Of a stretch of 64,000 nucleotides of DNA, positions 26,461-35,068 are shown piece after piece. The stretch's first letter is position 1. Each line of letters starts with the position of its first letter. The notes under the pieces are model-generated. The model ran no database searches, had not been told where the DNA came from, and worked only from the letters and a program-made list of their open reading frames with translations. Made by a program: the position numbers and the translations under genes. This DNA comes from Collinsella aerofaciens (GTDB lineage Bacteria; Actinomycetota; Coriobacteriia; Coriobacteriales; Coriobacteriaceae). The stretch spans positions 69,980 to 133,979 of the forward strand of contig NZ_JAQLFL010000007.1 in the NCBI RefSeq assembly GCF_028206995.1, read 5' to 3'.

Positions 26461-26567
26461 GACCGACCGCCCGAGGTGCGGCAGATTGCCTTGAAAGAGG
26501 AGGGCATAGACCTTGAGGTCATGCCCGACGATTGAAAGGCAAGGTGCCGTGGCTCGGGCGGTCGGGT
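26461..26567 (-). repeat. Extended hairpin with GGGCATAGACC core, copy C1
   Basis: An inner hairpin GGGCATAGACC / GGTCATGCCC (26502-26526) is nested in TGCCTT/AAGGCA and in an outer stem CCGACCGCCCGAG / CTCGGGCGGTCGG. It lies between the cysS stop and rlmB. Its core recurs 3' of lysS at 45957-45996. Confidence 0.65.
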
Positions 26568-26587
26568 GCTTGGGAAACCCGCGGGGA

Positions 26588-28054
26588 TTAGAGAGATTTG
26601 ATACGAGTGCCGGCGGCGGTATCTTCAATCGTCAGGCCCAGGTCCTTGAGCTGGTCGCGGATGGCGTCGGCCAGATCCCAGTTCTTGGCGGCACGGGCCT
26701 CGGCGCGGGCCTCGAGAATCTTGGCAGCAGCCTCGTCCACGTCGTCGCCCGTGTAGGCGACCAGGCCGGCGGCAACGCCCAGCAGGCCCAGCGGCAGCTC
26801 GACCTTGGGCTCGGGAAGCTCGACGCCAAACGTATCGAGCAGCTCGACCAGCGTATCGGCGGCGGCCAGGGCAGCGGCCTTGTCGGCAGCATCGCCCGCC
26901 TGCTCCAGGTACTGGTTGCACTCGGTCACAAAGCCAAAGACAGCACCCATGGCACCGGCGGTGTTAAAGTCGTCATCCATGCACTCCTTAAAGGTGGTGC
27001 GGGTCTCGGCGGCCTTGGCGGCAAACGCCTCGGCAGCCGCTTCGTCGGCATCGGCCGTCGCGTGGTTCGCGGCCCAACGCAGGTTCTCGACCGTACCGGC
27101 GATACGCGTGAGCGAGTTCTCGGCACCCTCCAGGCGCTCCCAAGAAAAGTCGAGCGGCGAGCGATAGCTCGTCTGCAGCATCAGCAGGCGCAGGGCGGCA
27201 GCGGAGTGCTGCTCGAGGACCTCGGCCAGCGTAAAGAAGTTGCCGAGCGACTTGGACATCTTCTCGCCGTCTACCAGCAGCATGCCCGTGTGCATCCAGG
27301 TGTTGGAGAAGCCCTGGTGCCAGGCGCAGGTGGCCTGGGCGCACTCGTTCTCGTGATGCGGGAAGGCAAGGTCGGAGCCGCCGCCGTGGATGTCGATCGG
27401 AGTGCCCAGGTAGCGATGCACCATGGCGGCGCACTCGGTGTGCCAACCGGGACGGCCCTCGCCCCAGGGGCTCGGCCAGCTGGGCTCGCCGGGCTTGGCG
27501 GCCTTCCACAGGGCAAAGTCGAGCGGGTCGTTCTTGTCCTCGTTCTCCTCGATGCGCGCGCCAACCATAAGGTCGTCGATGTTGCGGCCCGAGACCTGAC
27601 CATAGTTGGGATCGCTGCGCACGGCAAAGTACACGTCGCCGTTATCGGCTGCGTAAGCGTGGCCCTGCTCGATAAGCGTCTTGATCATGGCGATCATGGG
27701 GCCGATCTCCTTGGTGGCGCGGGGGCGCACATCGGGATCGAGCACGTTGGCGGCGCGCATGACGCCGATGAACTTGTCGGAGAACTCCGTCGCGACCTCG
27801 GCGGCCGTACGGCCCTGCTCGTTGGCGCGCTTGATGATCTTGTCGTCGACATCGGTGAGGTTCTGGGCGAACGTGACCTCGTAACCGCTCGCGATGAGCC
27901 AGCGGCGAATCACGTCAAAGCTGATGAACGTACGGGCGTTGCCGATGTGGATGTTGTCGTAGACCGTGGGGCCGCACACGTACATGCGGACCTTGCCGGA
28001 CTCGATGGGCTGGAACTCTTCCTTTTTATGGGTAGCGCTGTTGTAGATACGCAT
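26588..28054 (-). CDS. cysS: Cysteinyl-tRNA synthetase
   Basis: The protein has 488 residues. Class I synthetase with HIGNAR (HIGH motif) near residue 36 and GEKMSKSLGN (KMSKS). Zinc-binding residues are seen in CGPTVYD, GWHTECAAM and HHENE. The C-terminal helical and anticodon domains end AIRDQLKDLGLTIEDTAAGT. It charges tRNA-Cys. The ATG is 3 nt after the ispF stop, in the conserved ispD-ispF-cysS-rlmB order. Confidence 0.96.
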   Translation of the reverse strand: MRIYNSATHKKEEFQPIESGKVRMYVCGPTVYDNIHIGNARTFISFDVIRRWLIASGYEVTFAQNLTDVDDKIIKRANEQGRTAAEVATEFSDKFIGVMRAANVLDPDVRPRATKEIGPMIAMIKTLIEQGHAYAADNGDVYFAVRSDPNYGQVSGRNIDDLMVGARIEENEDKNDPLDFALWKAAKPGEPSWPSPWGEGRPGWHTECAAMVHRYLGTPIDIHGGGSDLAFPHHENECAQATCAWHQGFSNTWMHTGMLLVDGEKMSKSLGNFFTLAEVLEQHSAAALRLLMLQTSYRSPLDFSWERLEGAENSLTRIAGTVENLRWAANHATADADEAAAEAFAAKAAETRTTFKECMDDDFNTAGAMGAVFGFVTECNQYLEQAGDAADKAAALAAADTLVELLDTFGVELPEPKVELPLGLLGVAAGLVAYTGDDVDEAAAKILEARAEARAAKNWDLADAIRDQLKDLGLTIEDTAAGTRIKSL

Positions 28055-28057
28055 TCG

Positions 28058-28552
28058 TTACTCCTTAACGGTTTTCTGTAGCAGGCAGACGGCCCAGGCG
28101 CCGATTCCCTCGCCCTGGCCTTCCCAACCGAGCTTTTCGGTCGTAGTGGCGGCGACGCCCACGTTTTCGACGTCAACGCCCAGGGCATGGGCAAGGTTGG
28201 CGCGCATGGCATCGCGATGCGGGGTGATCTTAGGCTGCTGGCAGGCAATGGTGCAATCGGCATCGACAAACTCAAAGCCCAGCTCACGCGCATAGTCCAT
28301 CACGCGGGCAAGCAGCACCATCGAATCGGCACCCTCGTAGGCGGGATCGGTGTCGGGGAATAGCTTGCCGATGTCTCCCCCACGGCAGGCGCCCAGAATG
28401 GCGTCGGCCAAGGCGTGCGCGAGCACATCGGCATCCGAGTGGCCCAGCAGGCCGCGCTCGTAGGGAATGTCGACACCGCCGATGATACATCGACGCCCCT
28501 CCACCAGACGGTGAACGTCGTAGCCATGGCCAATGCGCAGGTTACTGAACAT
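28058..28552 (-). CDS. ispF: 2-C-methyl-D-erythritol 2,4-cyclodiphosphate synthase
   Basis: The protein has 164 residues. Motifs: RIGHGYDVHRL (zinc ligands D and H), LLGHSDADVLAHALADAILGA and DIGKLFPDTDP; C-terminal ATTTEKLGWEGQGEGIGAWA. It performs the cyclisation step of the MEP isoprenoid pathway. It overlaps the end of ispD by 11 nt, so the start at 28552 is translationally coupled. Confidence 0.96.
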   Translation of the reverse strand: MFSNLRIGHGYDVHRLVEGRRCIIGGVDIPYERGLLGHSDADVLAHALADAILGACRGGDIGKLFPDTDPAYEGADSMVLLARVMDYARELGFEFVDADCTIACQQPKITPHRDAMRANLAHALGVDVENVGVAATTTEKLGWEGQGEGIGAWAVCLLQKTVKE

Positions 28553-29270
28553 GGGGAAGGTCCTCTCCCTCGGCCATGCGGCCAAGCAGAATCGCGGTTA
28601 CGGGACGCAGGTCCTCGGGCACCGTCACCTTAAGGTTATCGCGTGGGCTCTGGACGCAGCGGACGCGCCCACCCATGCGCTCGACCAGCGACGAATCATC
28701 GGTACCGATAAAGCCCTCGGCAATGGCTGCAGCGTGGGCGCGCTTCATAGCATCGACGCTAAAGATCTGCGGCGTCTGCGCTGCCCAGTAGAGCTCACGC
28801 GGCGGCGTCTCGACGATATTATCGCCGTCAACGATCTTGAGCGTGTCGATCGCGGGCTGACCGCACACGACACCGTCGAGGGCACGGTCGCTCACGAGCA
28901 CGTCGATAGCGTGGTCGATGGCCTCGGTCGTAATGAGCGGACGAGCGCCGTCGTGGATGGCGACATATTCGAAACCCGCCGGAACCGCATGCACGCCGGC
29001 ACGGGTGGAATCCTGACGGGTATCGCCGGCATCGGCAAAGCTGATGGGCGTGTCATAGTCAAACGGGTCAATGGCCAGGCGGCGCATCTCGGCACGGCGC
29101 TCGGCAGGGCAAACCACGACGATATGGCCGACCTTATCGCTACGATCGAACGCGCGGATGGACCAGCTCATGAGCGGACGGCCCGCCACATTAACGAGCT
29201 GCTTGCCGCCGGGATTTCCAAAGCGCTGGCCGCTGCCGCCGGCAACGACCACGGCGCATACGGGCGCCAT
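28542..29270 (-). CDS. ispD: 2-C-methyl-D-erythritol 4-phosphate cytidylyltransferase
   Basis: The protein has 242 residues. A glycine-rich nucleotide loop (VVVAGGSGQRFGNPGGKQLV), VAIHDGARPLIT, AAQTPQIFSVDAM and TDDSSLVERMG are standard IspD. It makes CDP-ME from MEP and CTP. It overlaps disA by 1 nt and ispF by 11 nt. Confidence 0.95.
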   Translation of the reverse strand: MAPVCAVVVAGGSGQRFGNPGGKQLVNVAGRPLMSWSIRAFDRSDKVGHIVVVCPAERRAEMRRLAIDPFDYDTPISFADAGDTRQDSTRAGVHAVPAGFEYVAIHDGARPLITTEAIDHAIDVLVSDRALDGVVCGQPAIDTLKIVDGDNIVETPPRELYWAAQTPQIFSVDAMKRAHAAAIAEGFIGTDDSSLVERMGGRVRCVQSPRDNLKVTVPEDLRPVTAILLGRMAEGEDLPHVQ

Positions 29271-30337
29271 TATGCGTTCCCCTGTTTGGTGCCCTTCATG
29301 CGGTACAGCGAGTCCGCAAGAATGGCAGGGTTGTTGACGCCAAAGTCGCCCAAGCGCTCCGGATCCTCGCTGATGTCGTCCATGAGCTCCTGCAGCGAGC
29401 CGTACTCGTCGACGATCTTCTCGGCCACGCCGTCGCGCACGACGGACACGCGCGAAAGCGTGCGCAGGCCCAGCGGCGTCATGACGGAGTCCTCGTCCAA
29501 GTCGTCATAGCCCAGAACTGCCGCCACGTGCTGCGGGTCGGACAGGTCCTTAGGCGTCATACGGCTCAGCTCGGCGCGAATCTTCTCGGCGTTGGCCTCA
29601 GAGGAATCGCTCGCGTAGTCGCGGATCATCAAGTCGTATTCGGTATCCATGCTGGAGCCCGCGAGCTGCTCGAGCTGCATCTGCACGAGCTTACCCTGGT
29701 TACCCAGCTTGACAATGCAATCCTTAAGCTCGGTCTTTGCCTGCTGCATGATCTCGAAGCTCGAGAAAATACCGGTAATGTCGGCGAGTGTGACGTAGTC
29801 GTCGAGCTCGAGGGCCGTCAGGCGCAACAGGGAGCGATCGAGCGACTGACGGGTAGTCTGGAGCGTGGCGACGAGCTGGTTGACCGAGCTCATGATGGTG
29901 GTGACGGGCTGAATCTCGTAGCTCTTGCCGTGGACGTACACGTTGACGACGGCGCGACGAGCCGAAACCGAGATCACGATGGCATCGGTGAGCACCGACA
30001 TGCGAGCGGCAGTACGGTGACGCATGCCCGTCTCACTCGTGGCGAGCGAGGGATCGGGATTGAGGTGGAAGTTGGCGCGCAGGATCTGGGTGAGGTCGCC
30101 ATCGATAACGATGGCGCCGTCCATCTTGGAAAGCTCGAACAGGCGGTTCGAGGTAAACGAAATGTTGAGCGGGAAGCCGTCGTTACCGGCAGCGAGCACG
30201 TTTTCGGTGTCGCCGACGCAGATAAGGGCGCCCAGGTGACCGGCGATGATCATGTCGAGGGCGGTGCGGATCGGCTGACCAGGTGCCGTCAGGCGGATGG
30301 CCTGTTCCATACGCTTTTGCAGCTCGTTCTTATCCAA
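29270..30337 (-). CDS. disA: DNA integrity scanning diadenylate cyclase DisA
   Basis: The protein has 355 residues. The DAC domain (residues 1-140) carries the catalytic DGA (KMDGAIVIDGD) and RHR (MRHRTAARMS) motifs. A helical linker and a C-terminal helix-hairpin-helix DNA-binding part (VRDGVAEKIVDEYGSLQELM) follow. It makes c-di-AMP, which in Gram-positives controls potassium, osmolyte and wall homeostasis, and reports DNA damage. In many species it sits next to radA, which is absent here. First gene of the disA-ispD-ispF-cysS-rlmB-NYN cluster. Confidence 0.95.
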   Translation of the reverse strand: MDKNELQKRMEQAIRLTAPGQPIRTALDMIIAGHLGALICVGDTENVLAAGNDGFPLNISFTSNRLFELSKMDGAIVIDGDLTQILRANFHLNPDPSLATSETGMRHRTAARMSVLTDAIVISVSARRAVVNVYVHGKSYEIQPVTTIMSSVNQLVATLQTTRQSLDRSLLRLTALELDDYVTLADITGIFSSFEIMQQAKTELKDCIVKLGNQGKLVQMQLEQLAGSSMDTEYDLMIRDYASDSSEANAEKIRAELSRMTPKDLSDPQHVAAVLGYDDLDEDSVMTPLGLRTLSRVSVVRDGVAEKIVDEYGSLQELMDDISEDPERLGDFGVNNPAILADSLYRMKGTKQGNA

Positions 30338-30495
30338 GGCATCGCTCCCATCGTATACGCTCCATAAACGCTAAATAGTTTCTCACGGTTTGTCCCTGCG
30401 GCGCTTGCGAAATCCGATGCTTACAGAATGAGCGAACACAGCTGAGAGCCCAACCCAAATCAGCTGTTCATGTGGTAGCATCGGGATTCGCATAA

Positions 30496-30632
30496 ATGAG
30501 GGAGTAGTCGCGTGATCGGGTTCGCCTCCGGTGGCGCGGCAAGTCAACACACTGGCCGATGCGGCCTGGCTTGCCTTAATGAACGAGACTCGTGGCTGTG
30601 CGCGCAACGCGTACGCCACGGGTCTTTTTTGT
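30496..30632 (+). ncRNA. yybP-ykoY manganese riboswitch with terminator
   Basis: The leader of mntP holds GAGGGAGTAGTCGCG, then AAGTCAACACACTGGCCGAT and GGCCTGGCTTGCC, then GAACGAGAC. These are the conserved blocks of the yybP-ykoY Mn2+ aptamer. A terminator stem (GACTCGTGGC / GCCACGGGTC, about 30587-30624) with a T6 run follows, so Mn2+ binding probably allows read-through into mntP. Confidence 0.85.
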
Positions 30633-30683
30633 TACTCCCCCAAGAGGTACACGCGGGCCCGCCCGCAGAGAGGGAGCCAGACT

Positions 30684-31262
30684 ATGGGACTCGCAGAGCT
30701 TGTGTTGCTCGCTATCGGCCTTTCTATGGACGCTTTTGCCGTATCCATCTGCAAGGGCCTTGGCATGAAAAGGATCGACCTTAAGGTCGCCGTGATACTC
30801 GGCCTGTTCTTTGGCGGTTTCCAGGCCGGCATGCCCGTAATTGGGTGGGCCCTTGGTAGCCAGTTCATGGGCATCATCAGCCCCATCGACCACTGGATCG
30901 CCTTTATCCTGCTCGCCTTTATCGGCGGCAAGATGCTGTGGGAAGCCTTTACTGAGGACGAGAACGAAGGCGACGGCAAGGATGCCGAAAAGATCGACCT
31001 GGGCGAATATCTAATCCTTGCCATCGCCACCTCGATTGACGCGCTTGCCGTGGGCATCTCGTTTGCCGCGCTCTCGGTCGATATCGTTCCCGCCGTGTCG
31101 CTCATTGGCATCACGACCTTTGTCTTCTCCGTTGCCGGCGTAGCGATCGGCCACACCTTTGGCGCGCGCTACGAAAAGCCCGCCACCATCGTGGGTGGCG
31201 TCGTGCTCGTCCTCATCGGCCTCAAGATTTTGCTGGAGCATCTGGGGATTTTGGCGCTGTAA
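30684..31262 (+). CDS. mntP: Manganese efflux pump MntP
   Basis: The protein has 192 residues with six membrane helices in two repeats. Each repeat carries the key motif: GLSMDAFAVSICKG near residue 10 and ATSIDALAVGISFA near 115. The acidic loop TEDENEGDGKDAEK lies between. It exports Mn2+ to prevent toxicity. The riboswitch upstream supports the assignment. The ATG at 30684 follows GAGGGAG by 8 nt. Confidence 0.95.
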   Translation: MGLAELVLLAIGLSMDAFAVSICKGLGMKRIDLKVAVILGLFFGGFQAGMPVIGWALGSQFMGIISPIDHWIAFILLAFIGGKMLWEAFTEDENEGDGKDAEKIDLGEYLILAIATSIDALAVGISFAALSVDIVPAVSLIGITTFVFSVAGVAIGHTFGARYEKPATIVGGVVLVLIGLKILLEHLGILAL

Positions 31263-31298
31263 AACACCCTTCAAAACTAAACGTCCGGATGAGGCCTA

Positions 31299-31367
31299 AT
31301 GCAGAGTTTTGCATGAGGCCTTTTCATGCAGACTTTTGCATGTCATACTATGATGCAAAAGTCTGCA
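31299..31367 (+). promoter_or_regulatory. hipBA operator with three TGCA-N6-TGCA sites
   Basis: A perfect 15-bp inverted repeat (TGCAGACTTTTGCAT at 31327-31341 and its complement at 31353-31367, 11-nt spacer with a TACTAT-like -10) plus a third near copy, TGCAGAGTTTTGCAT, at about 31299-31313. This arrangement is typical for a HipB-type autorepressor. The last site lies 15 nt before the hipB start. Confidence 0.75.
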
Positions 31368-31382
31368 CGTTAGGAGATCGCC

Positions 31383-31850
31383 GTGGATACCCTTCCCATC
31401 ACCACACCGCGCCAAGCTGGCATCTACGTGCGCCAGGCACGCGAGGCTCAGGGTCTCACCCGTGCCGCCCTCGCTAATAAGGCCGGTGTTTCGGAGCGCC
31501 TGCTCGCATCGCTCGAGCTAGGAGACGCCACCGGCATTCGACTCGACAAGCTGCTGGCGATTTTCGACGCTCTTGAACTGGCGCTCGCAGCACAAGGGGA
31601 TATAAGCGAAACGAAAAATGAGCACCCAGTCGACGCCCCGCATGCTGATCAACCTTGCAGCACCTCCAGACGCCATCACGCTCAACGTCTTCATCATCGC
31701 AACCGTCGCAGCACAACCATTCCGGCTCTTGCAGATACCCCCCTTACGTCCGAGCTCTACGACAGGGCCTTCGCCGATTTCGCCATGTCCAATCTCGGAG
31801 TCTCGATTGCCGCAAACGCATCTAGCCAAACCATGCCCGAAGGGAAATAG
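31383..31850 (+). CDS. hipB: HipB-type antitoxin, XRE-family repressor
   Basis: The protein has 155 residues. Residues about 9-65 are an XRE helix-turn-helix (AGIYVRQAREAQGLTRAALA, then NKAGVSERLLASLELGDATG). The rest is a poorly conserved, His/Arg-rich linker (STSRRHHAQRLHHRNRRS) and an acidic-hydrophobic tail. The GTG start at 31383 has TAGGAGA 6 nt upstream. The long tail is unusual for HipB (commonly 70-110 residues) and may contact HipA. It should repress its own promoter and bind the downstream toxin, from which it is separated by 3 nt. Confidence 0.82.
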   Translation: MDTLPITTPRQAGIYVRQAREAQGLTRAALANKAGVSERLLASLELGDATGIRLDKLLAIFDALELALAAQGDISETKNEHPVDAPHADQPCSTSRRHHAQRLHHRNRRSTTIPALADTPLTSELYDRAFADFAMSNLGVSIAANASSQTMPEGK

Positions 31851-31853
31851 CCA

Positions 31854-33158
31854 ATGGCCAGAACATCACTTCGGACCATTATTTGCGGCGTGCCTGCTGG
31901 AACGCTCGCGCAAGATGAGAACGGTCTTATCAGCTTTACCTACGATCATGACTATGACGGGCCAGCCCTATCGACCAACATACCCGTATCGAATCGCACA
32001 TACGGACAACAGGTCATGAATCCGTACCTGTTTGGCCTTCTACCCGACAGCGAGGACCAACGAAAGGCGATTGCTGCCGAATTCGACGTTAGACCCAACA
32101 ATGCCGTTGCGCTACTCAGCCATATCGGACTTGACTGTCCGGGTGGAGTGCAGTTTTGCGCCGAAGAAGACGTCAACGCCGTCTTGCATCGCACCAGCGA
32201 ATACCGCCCTATAGGCGATCACGAGATTGCACTGCGACTCAAGTCAATCAGAGATGACCGCAATGCATCGTGGATGGGCCTAGATGAAAGTTGGTCACTT
32301 GGAGGCAATCAGGGCAAGTTCGCTCTCGCACTCATAGACGGTCGCTGGTGCGAATGCGTGGGCTCCTCGCCCACGACGCATATTTTCAAAAATGGCGTCA
32401 TCGGATTTAAACTTGAGGCTCTCAATGAGTTTGTCTGCATGAAAAGCGCCCAGCGCGCCGGTATCGCAACGGCAAACGTCGAATATCGTATGTTTGAGGA
32501 CGAACCTGCCCTCATTGTTGAGCGCTATGACCGCGTGAAAGTCGAAGACGGAATGATCAGGCGCCTACATCAAGAAGACCTCTGTCAGGCACTTGGGGTG
32601 ATGCCCGCCCAAAAGTACACAGCAGACGGCGGCCCGACCACCCGCGACATTCAAGAGCTCCTCGTAAATACGAGCCACCATCAACTTAACCTGTATCTGT
32701 TTACGCAGATACTGTTCTTCAACGCCATTATCGGCGCACCGGATGCGCACGCGAAAAACTATTCCCTGCTCCTTGGAAACGACGGCGCAGCCATGATGGC
32801 TCGAATGTACGATGTCGCGTCGGGTTTGGCGTATGAGCGCATGCGCCGCCGGGCGCGCCTCGCCATGAGCGTTGGCGGCGAAAATCGTGTGGGGCGAATC
32901 GGTCCAGGCGCTATCCGCCGATACCACGGTATGGGCGATCCCGCGCTGGAGACGGCGCTTACCGATGCCGGGCTATCCGAGAAGTTTTGCTTTGCGACCA
33001 TGATGGACCTCGCCTACGAGGTACCCATTTGCATGGAAGAGGTCATGGACGAATACGCCGACCTGCCCGGCATGGCGGACCTGCGCGAGCATATGCTCGG
33101 CCCCGTCCGCGAAAACTGCCAGCGCACCCTCGACCTCATCAGGGCAGAAATGGACTAG
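31854..33158 (+). CDS. hipA: HipA-type serine/threonine kinase toxin
   Basis: The protein has 434 residues. An N-terminal HipA_N-like domain (VPAGTLAQDENGLISFTYDH, then NPYLFGLLPDSEDQRKAIA) precedes SLGGNQGKFALAL (nucleotide loop), THIFK, EALNEFVCMKSAQRAGIATA, IVERYD, and the catalytic segment IIGAPDAHAKNYSLLL with MYDVASGLAYE as metal site. Family members phosphorylate a translation or replication factor and produce tolerance. The conserved catalytic Asp, Lys and Asn are present, so activity is plausible. Co-transcribed with hipB. Confidence 0.9.
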   Translation: MARTSLRTIICGVPAGTLAQDENGLISFTYDHDYDGPALSTNIPVSNRTYGQQVMNPYLFGLLPDSEDQRKAIAAEFDVRPNNAVALLSHIGLDCPGGVQFCAEEDVNAVLHRTSEYRPIGDHEIALRLKSIRDDRNASWMGLDESWSLGGNQGKFALALIDGRWCECVGSSPTTHIFKNGVIGFKLEALNEFVCMKSAQRAGIATANVEYRMFEDEPALIVERYDRVKVEDGMIRRLHQEDLCQALGVMPAQKYTADGGPTTRDIQELLVNTSHHQLNLYLFTQILFFNAIIGAPDAHAKNYSLLLGNDGAAMMARMYDVASGLAYERMRRRARLAMSVGGENRVGRIGPGAIRRYHGMGDPALETALTDAGLSEKFCFATMMDLAYEVPICMEEVMDEYADLPGMADLREHMLGPVRENCQRTLDLIRAEMD

Positions 33159-33188
33159 GTGACCGTAATTTCGCAATTATCAAACAAA

Positions 33189-33229
33189 AGAGGGGGGGCA
33201 CCCGTCGCAAACGCTCGAATGCCCCCTCT
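33189..33229 (-). terminator. Terminator of pepD
   Basis: Stem AGAGGGGGCA / TGCCCCCCCTCT followed on the minus strand by TTTTGTTTG; lies between convergent hipA and pepD. Confidence 0.75.
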
Positions 33230-33285
33230 CGTAATGTCATTTGCAATCCGCTAGCACGTGACTCGGACTGCTGCTAGCGCAACCT

Positions 33286-34743
33286 TTACACGGCAAGGCG
33301 CTTGAGGACGTCGATGAGCAGCTCGTAGAAGCGCTCGGCAGAAGCGAGCTCCATGCTCTCGTCCGGGGTGTGGACATCGGAGAGCGTCGGGCCCACGGCG
33401 ATGGCGTCCAGGCCGTGCAGGGCCTCGGCAAACAGACCGCACTCAAGGCCGGCGTGAATGGACTCGATACGCAGCTCAGAGCCAAAGAGCTCGCGATAGC
33501 TCTCGACAAAGACGTCGCGGACCGGCGAATGCTCGGCATAGCTCCAGCCGGGATACTCAAACTCAAACTTGGCGTCGAATCCCAGGACATCGGCCAGCGT
33601 CTGCAGGCGGTCCTTAAACTCGTTCTGCAGCGAGGTGATCGAGGAGCGCGGGGACAGCATGATCTTGACCTCGTCGTCAGAAGTGGCAACCACACCGATG
33701 TTGGAGGAAACCTCGACGGAGCCGTCGGTGGCGACGTTGCGGCGGATCACACCGTTGGGGGCAAGGCGCAGAGCGCGAATAAGGGCAAGTGCGGACTTCT
33801 CGTCCATGGCCTCGACCTCAGCGTCGTCGGCAATCTCAACCGTGCAGGTAAAGCCGGGGTCGAAGACCTCGAGCTCGGCAGTAACGTCGGCGATGATGCC
33901 CTTTGCGATCTGGGCCGCGGCCTCGGCGGCAGCGTGGTCGGCGTAGACCAGAACAGCCTTGCACTCACGGTTGATGGCGTTGTCCTTGGTGCCGCCGTTA
34001 AAGCTAACGATGGCGGGCTCGCCGGCAACCATCAGGCGGTCGATGATGCGGGCCATGATGAGGTTGCCGTTGCCGCGCTCCAGGTTGATATCGCTGCCGG
34101 AGTGACCGCCCAGCAGGCCGGAGATGTCGAGCGTGAGGGTGCTACCGGTCTTGTGCTCGCGCACGATGGGGCAGGTGTAGGTAACGACGACGCCGCCGGC
34201 GCAGCTGACGGTGGCAACGCCCTCTTCCTCGGAATCGAGGTTGATCATGGTACGGGCGGTGATCTGGGACTTGTCGAGCGTCTCGGCGCCAACCAGGCCG
34301 GTCTCCTCGTCGGTGGTGAACACGCACTCGAGGGCCGGATGAGCAATCGAATCGTCGTTGAGTACGGTAAGCATCAGAGCGACAGCAATGCCGTTGTCGG
34401 CGCCCAGCGTGGTGCCGTTGGCGGTAAGGACGCCGTCCTTGACGACCAAGTCGATACCGTCGGTCGTAAAGTCGTGCTCGACGGAACCCAGCTTGTCGCA
34501 CACCATGTCGATGTGACCCTGCAGCATCACGGTCGGGGCATTCTCGGCGCCGGCAGACGCGGGCTTGCGAATGATGACGTTGTAGACCTCGTCCTGGTAC
34601 ACATCGAGACCGCGCTCCTTGGCAAACGCGACCAGGAAATCGCTGATGCCCTTCTCGTTACCAGACCCGCGGGGGATCGCGCTGATATCCTCAAAGAAAT
34701 GGAATAGCTGGGCGGGCTCGTAGCCGATGATCTTGTAGTCCAT
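33286..34743 (-). CDS. pepD: Aminoacyl-histidine dipeptidase (PepD, M20 family)
   Basis: The protein has 485 residues. Zinc-peptidase motifs: MLQGHIDMVCDK (His, Asp), GTTLGADNGIAVALML (bridging Asp), TDEETGLVGAE (catalytic Glu and ligand), MINLDSEE, and HAGLECGLF near the C-terminus. The dimerisation domain GLLGGHSGSDI lies in between. Cytoplasmic dipeptidase with broad specificity, including Xaa-His. Start at 34743 with AAGGAGG 5 nt upstream; the open frame to 34848 lacks homology. The 325-bp gap to clpC contains the clpC terminator and otherwise no recognisable signal. Confidence 0.93.
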   Translation of the reverse strand: MDYKIIGYEPAQLFHFFEDISAIPRGSGNEKGISDFLVAFAKERGLDVYQDEVYNVIIRKPASAGAENAPTVMLQGHIDMVCDKLGSVEHDFTTDGIDLVVKDGVLTANGTTLGADNGIAVALMLTVLNDDSIAHPALECVFTTDEETGLVGAETLDKSQITARTMINLDSEEEGVATVSCAGGVVVTYTCPIVREHKTGSTLTLDISGLLGGHSGSDINLERGNGNLIMARIIDRLMVAGEPAIVSFNGGTKDNAINRECKAVLVYADHAAAEAAAQIAKGIIADVTAELEVFDPGFTCTVEIADDAEVEAMDEKSALALIRALRLAPNGVIRRNVATDGSVEVSSNIGVVATSDDEVKIMLSPRSSITSLQNEFKDRLQTLADVLGFDAKFEFEYPGWSYAEHSPVRDVFVESYRELFGSELRIESIHAGLECGLFAEALHGLDAIAVGPTLSDVHTPDESMELASAERFYELLIDVLKRLAV

Positions 34744-35019
34744 GGTGCCTCCTTGGCGCAACTGGTTAGACAGTAAGACATGCGCCTTGTATATTCCCAG
34801 ACTTTGCGTGCATAAACCAGTCGAAAACGCCGAGCGCCCCCGCATCATCGGCTAACGGCGGGGAAACGTCACTTTATTAAGATAAAGCAGGTTAGACGGG
34901 CCGCGCGAAGGGACGTTGGGCCCTTCAACCAACCTCAACGCTTGATCAACGTTTATGCATACGCCGTTGGTATGTTTAATGAGATTTACCTTGAACGAAG
35001 GGGCCTTTCCAACAGAAAA

Positions 35020-35042
35020 AGGGCGCTCCTTTGGAACGCCCT
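35020..35042 (-). terminator. Terminator of clpC
   Basis: Stem AGGGCGTTCC / GGAGCGCCCT with the tail TTTTTCTG on the minus strand. Confidence 0.85.
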
Positions 35043-35068
35043 CGTGGACACAAGGTTTTTGTTACGCC

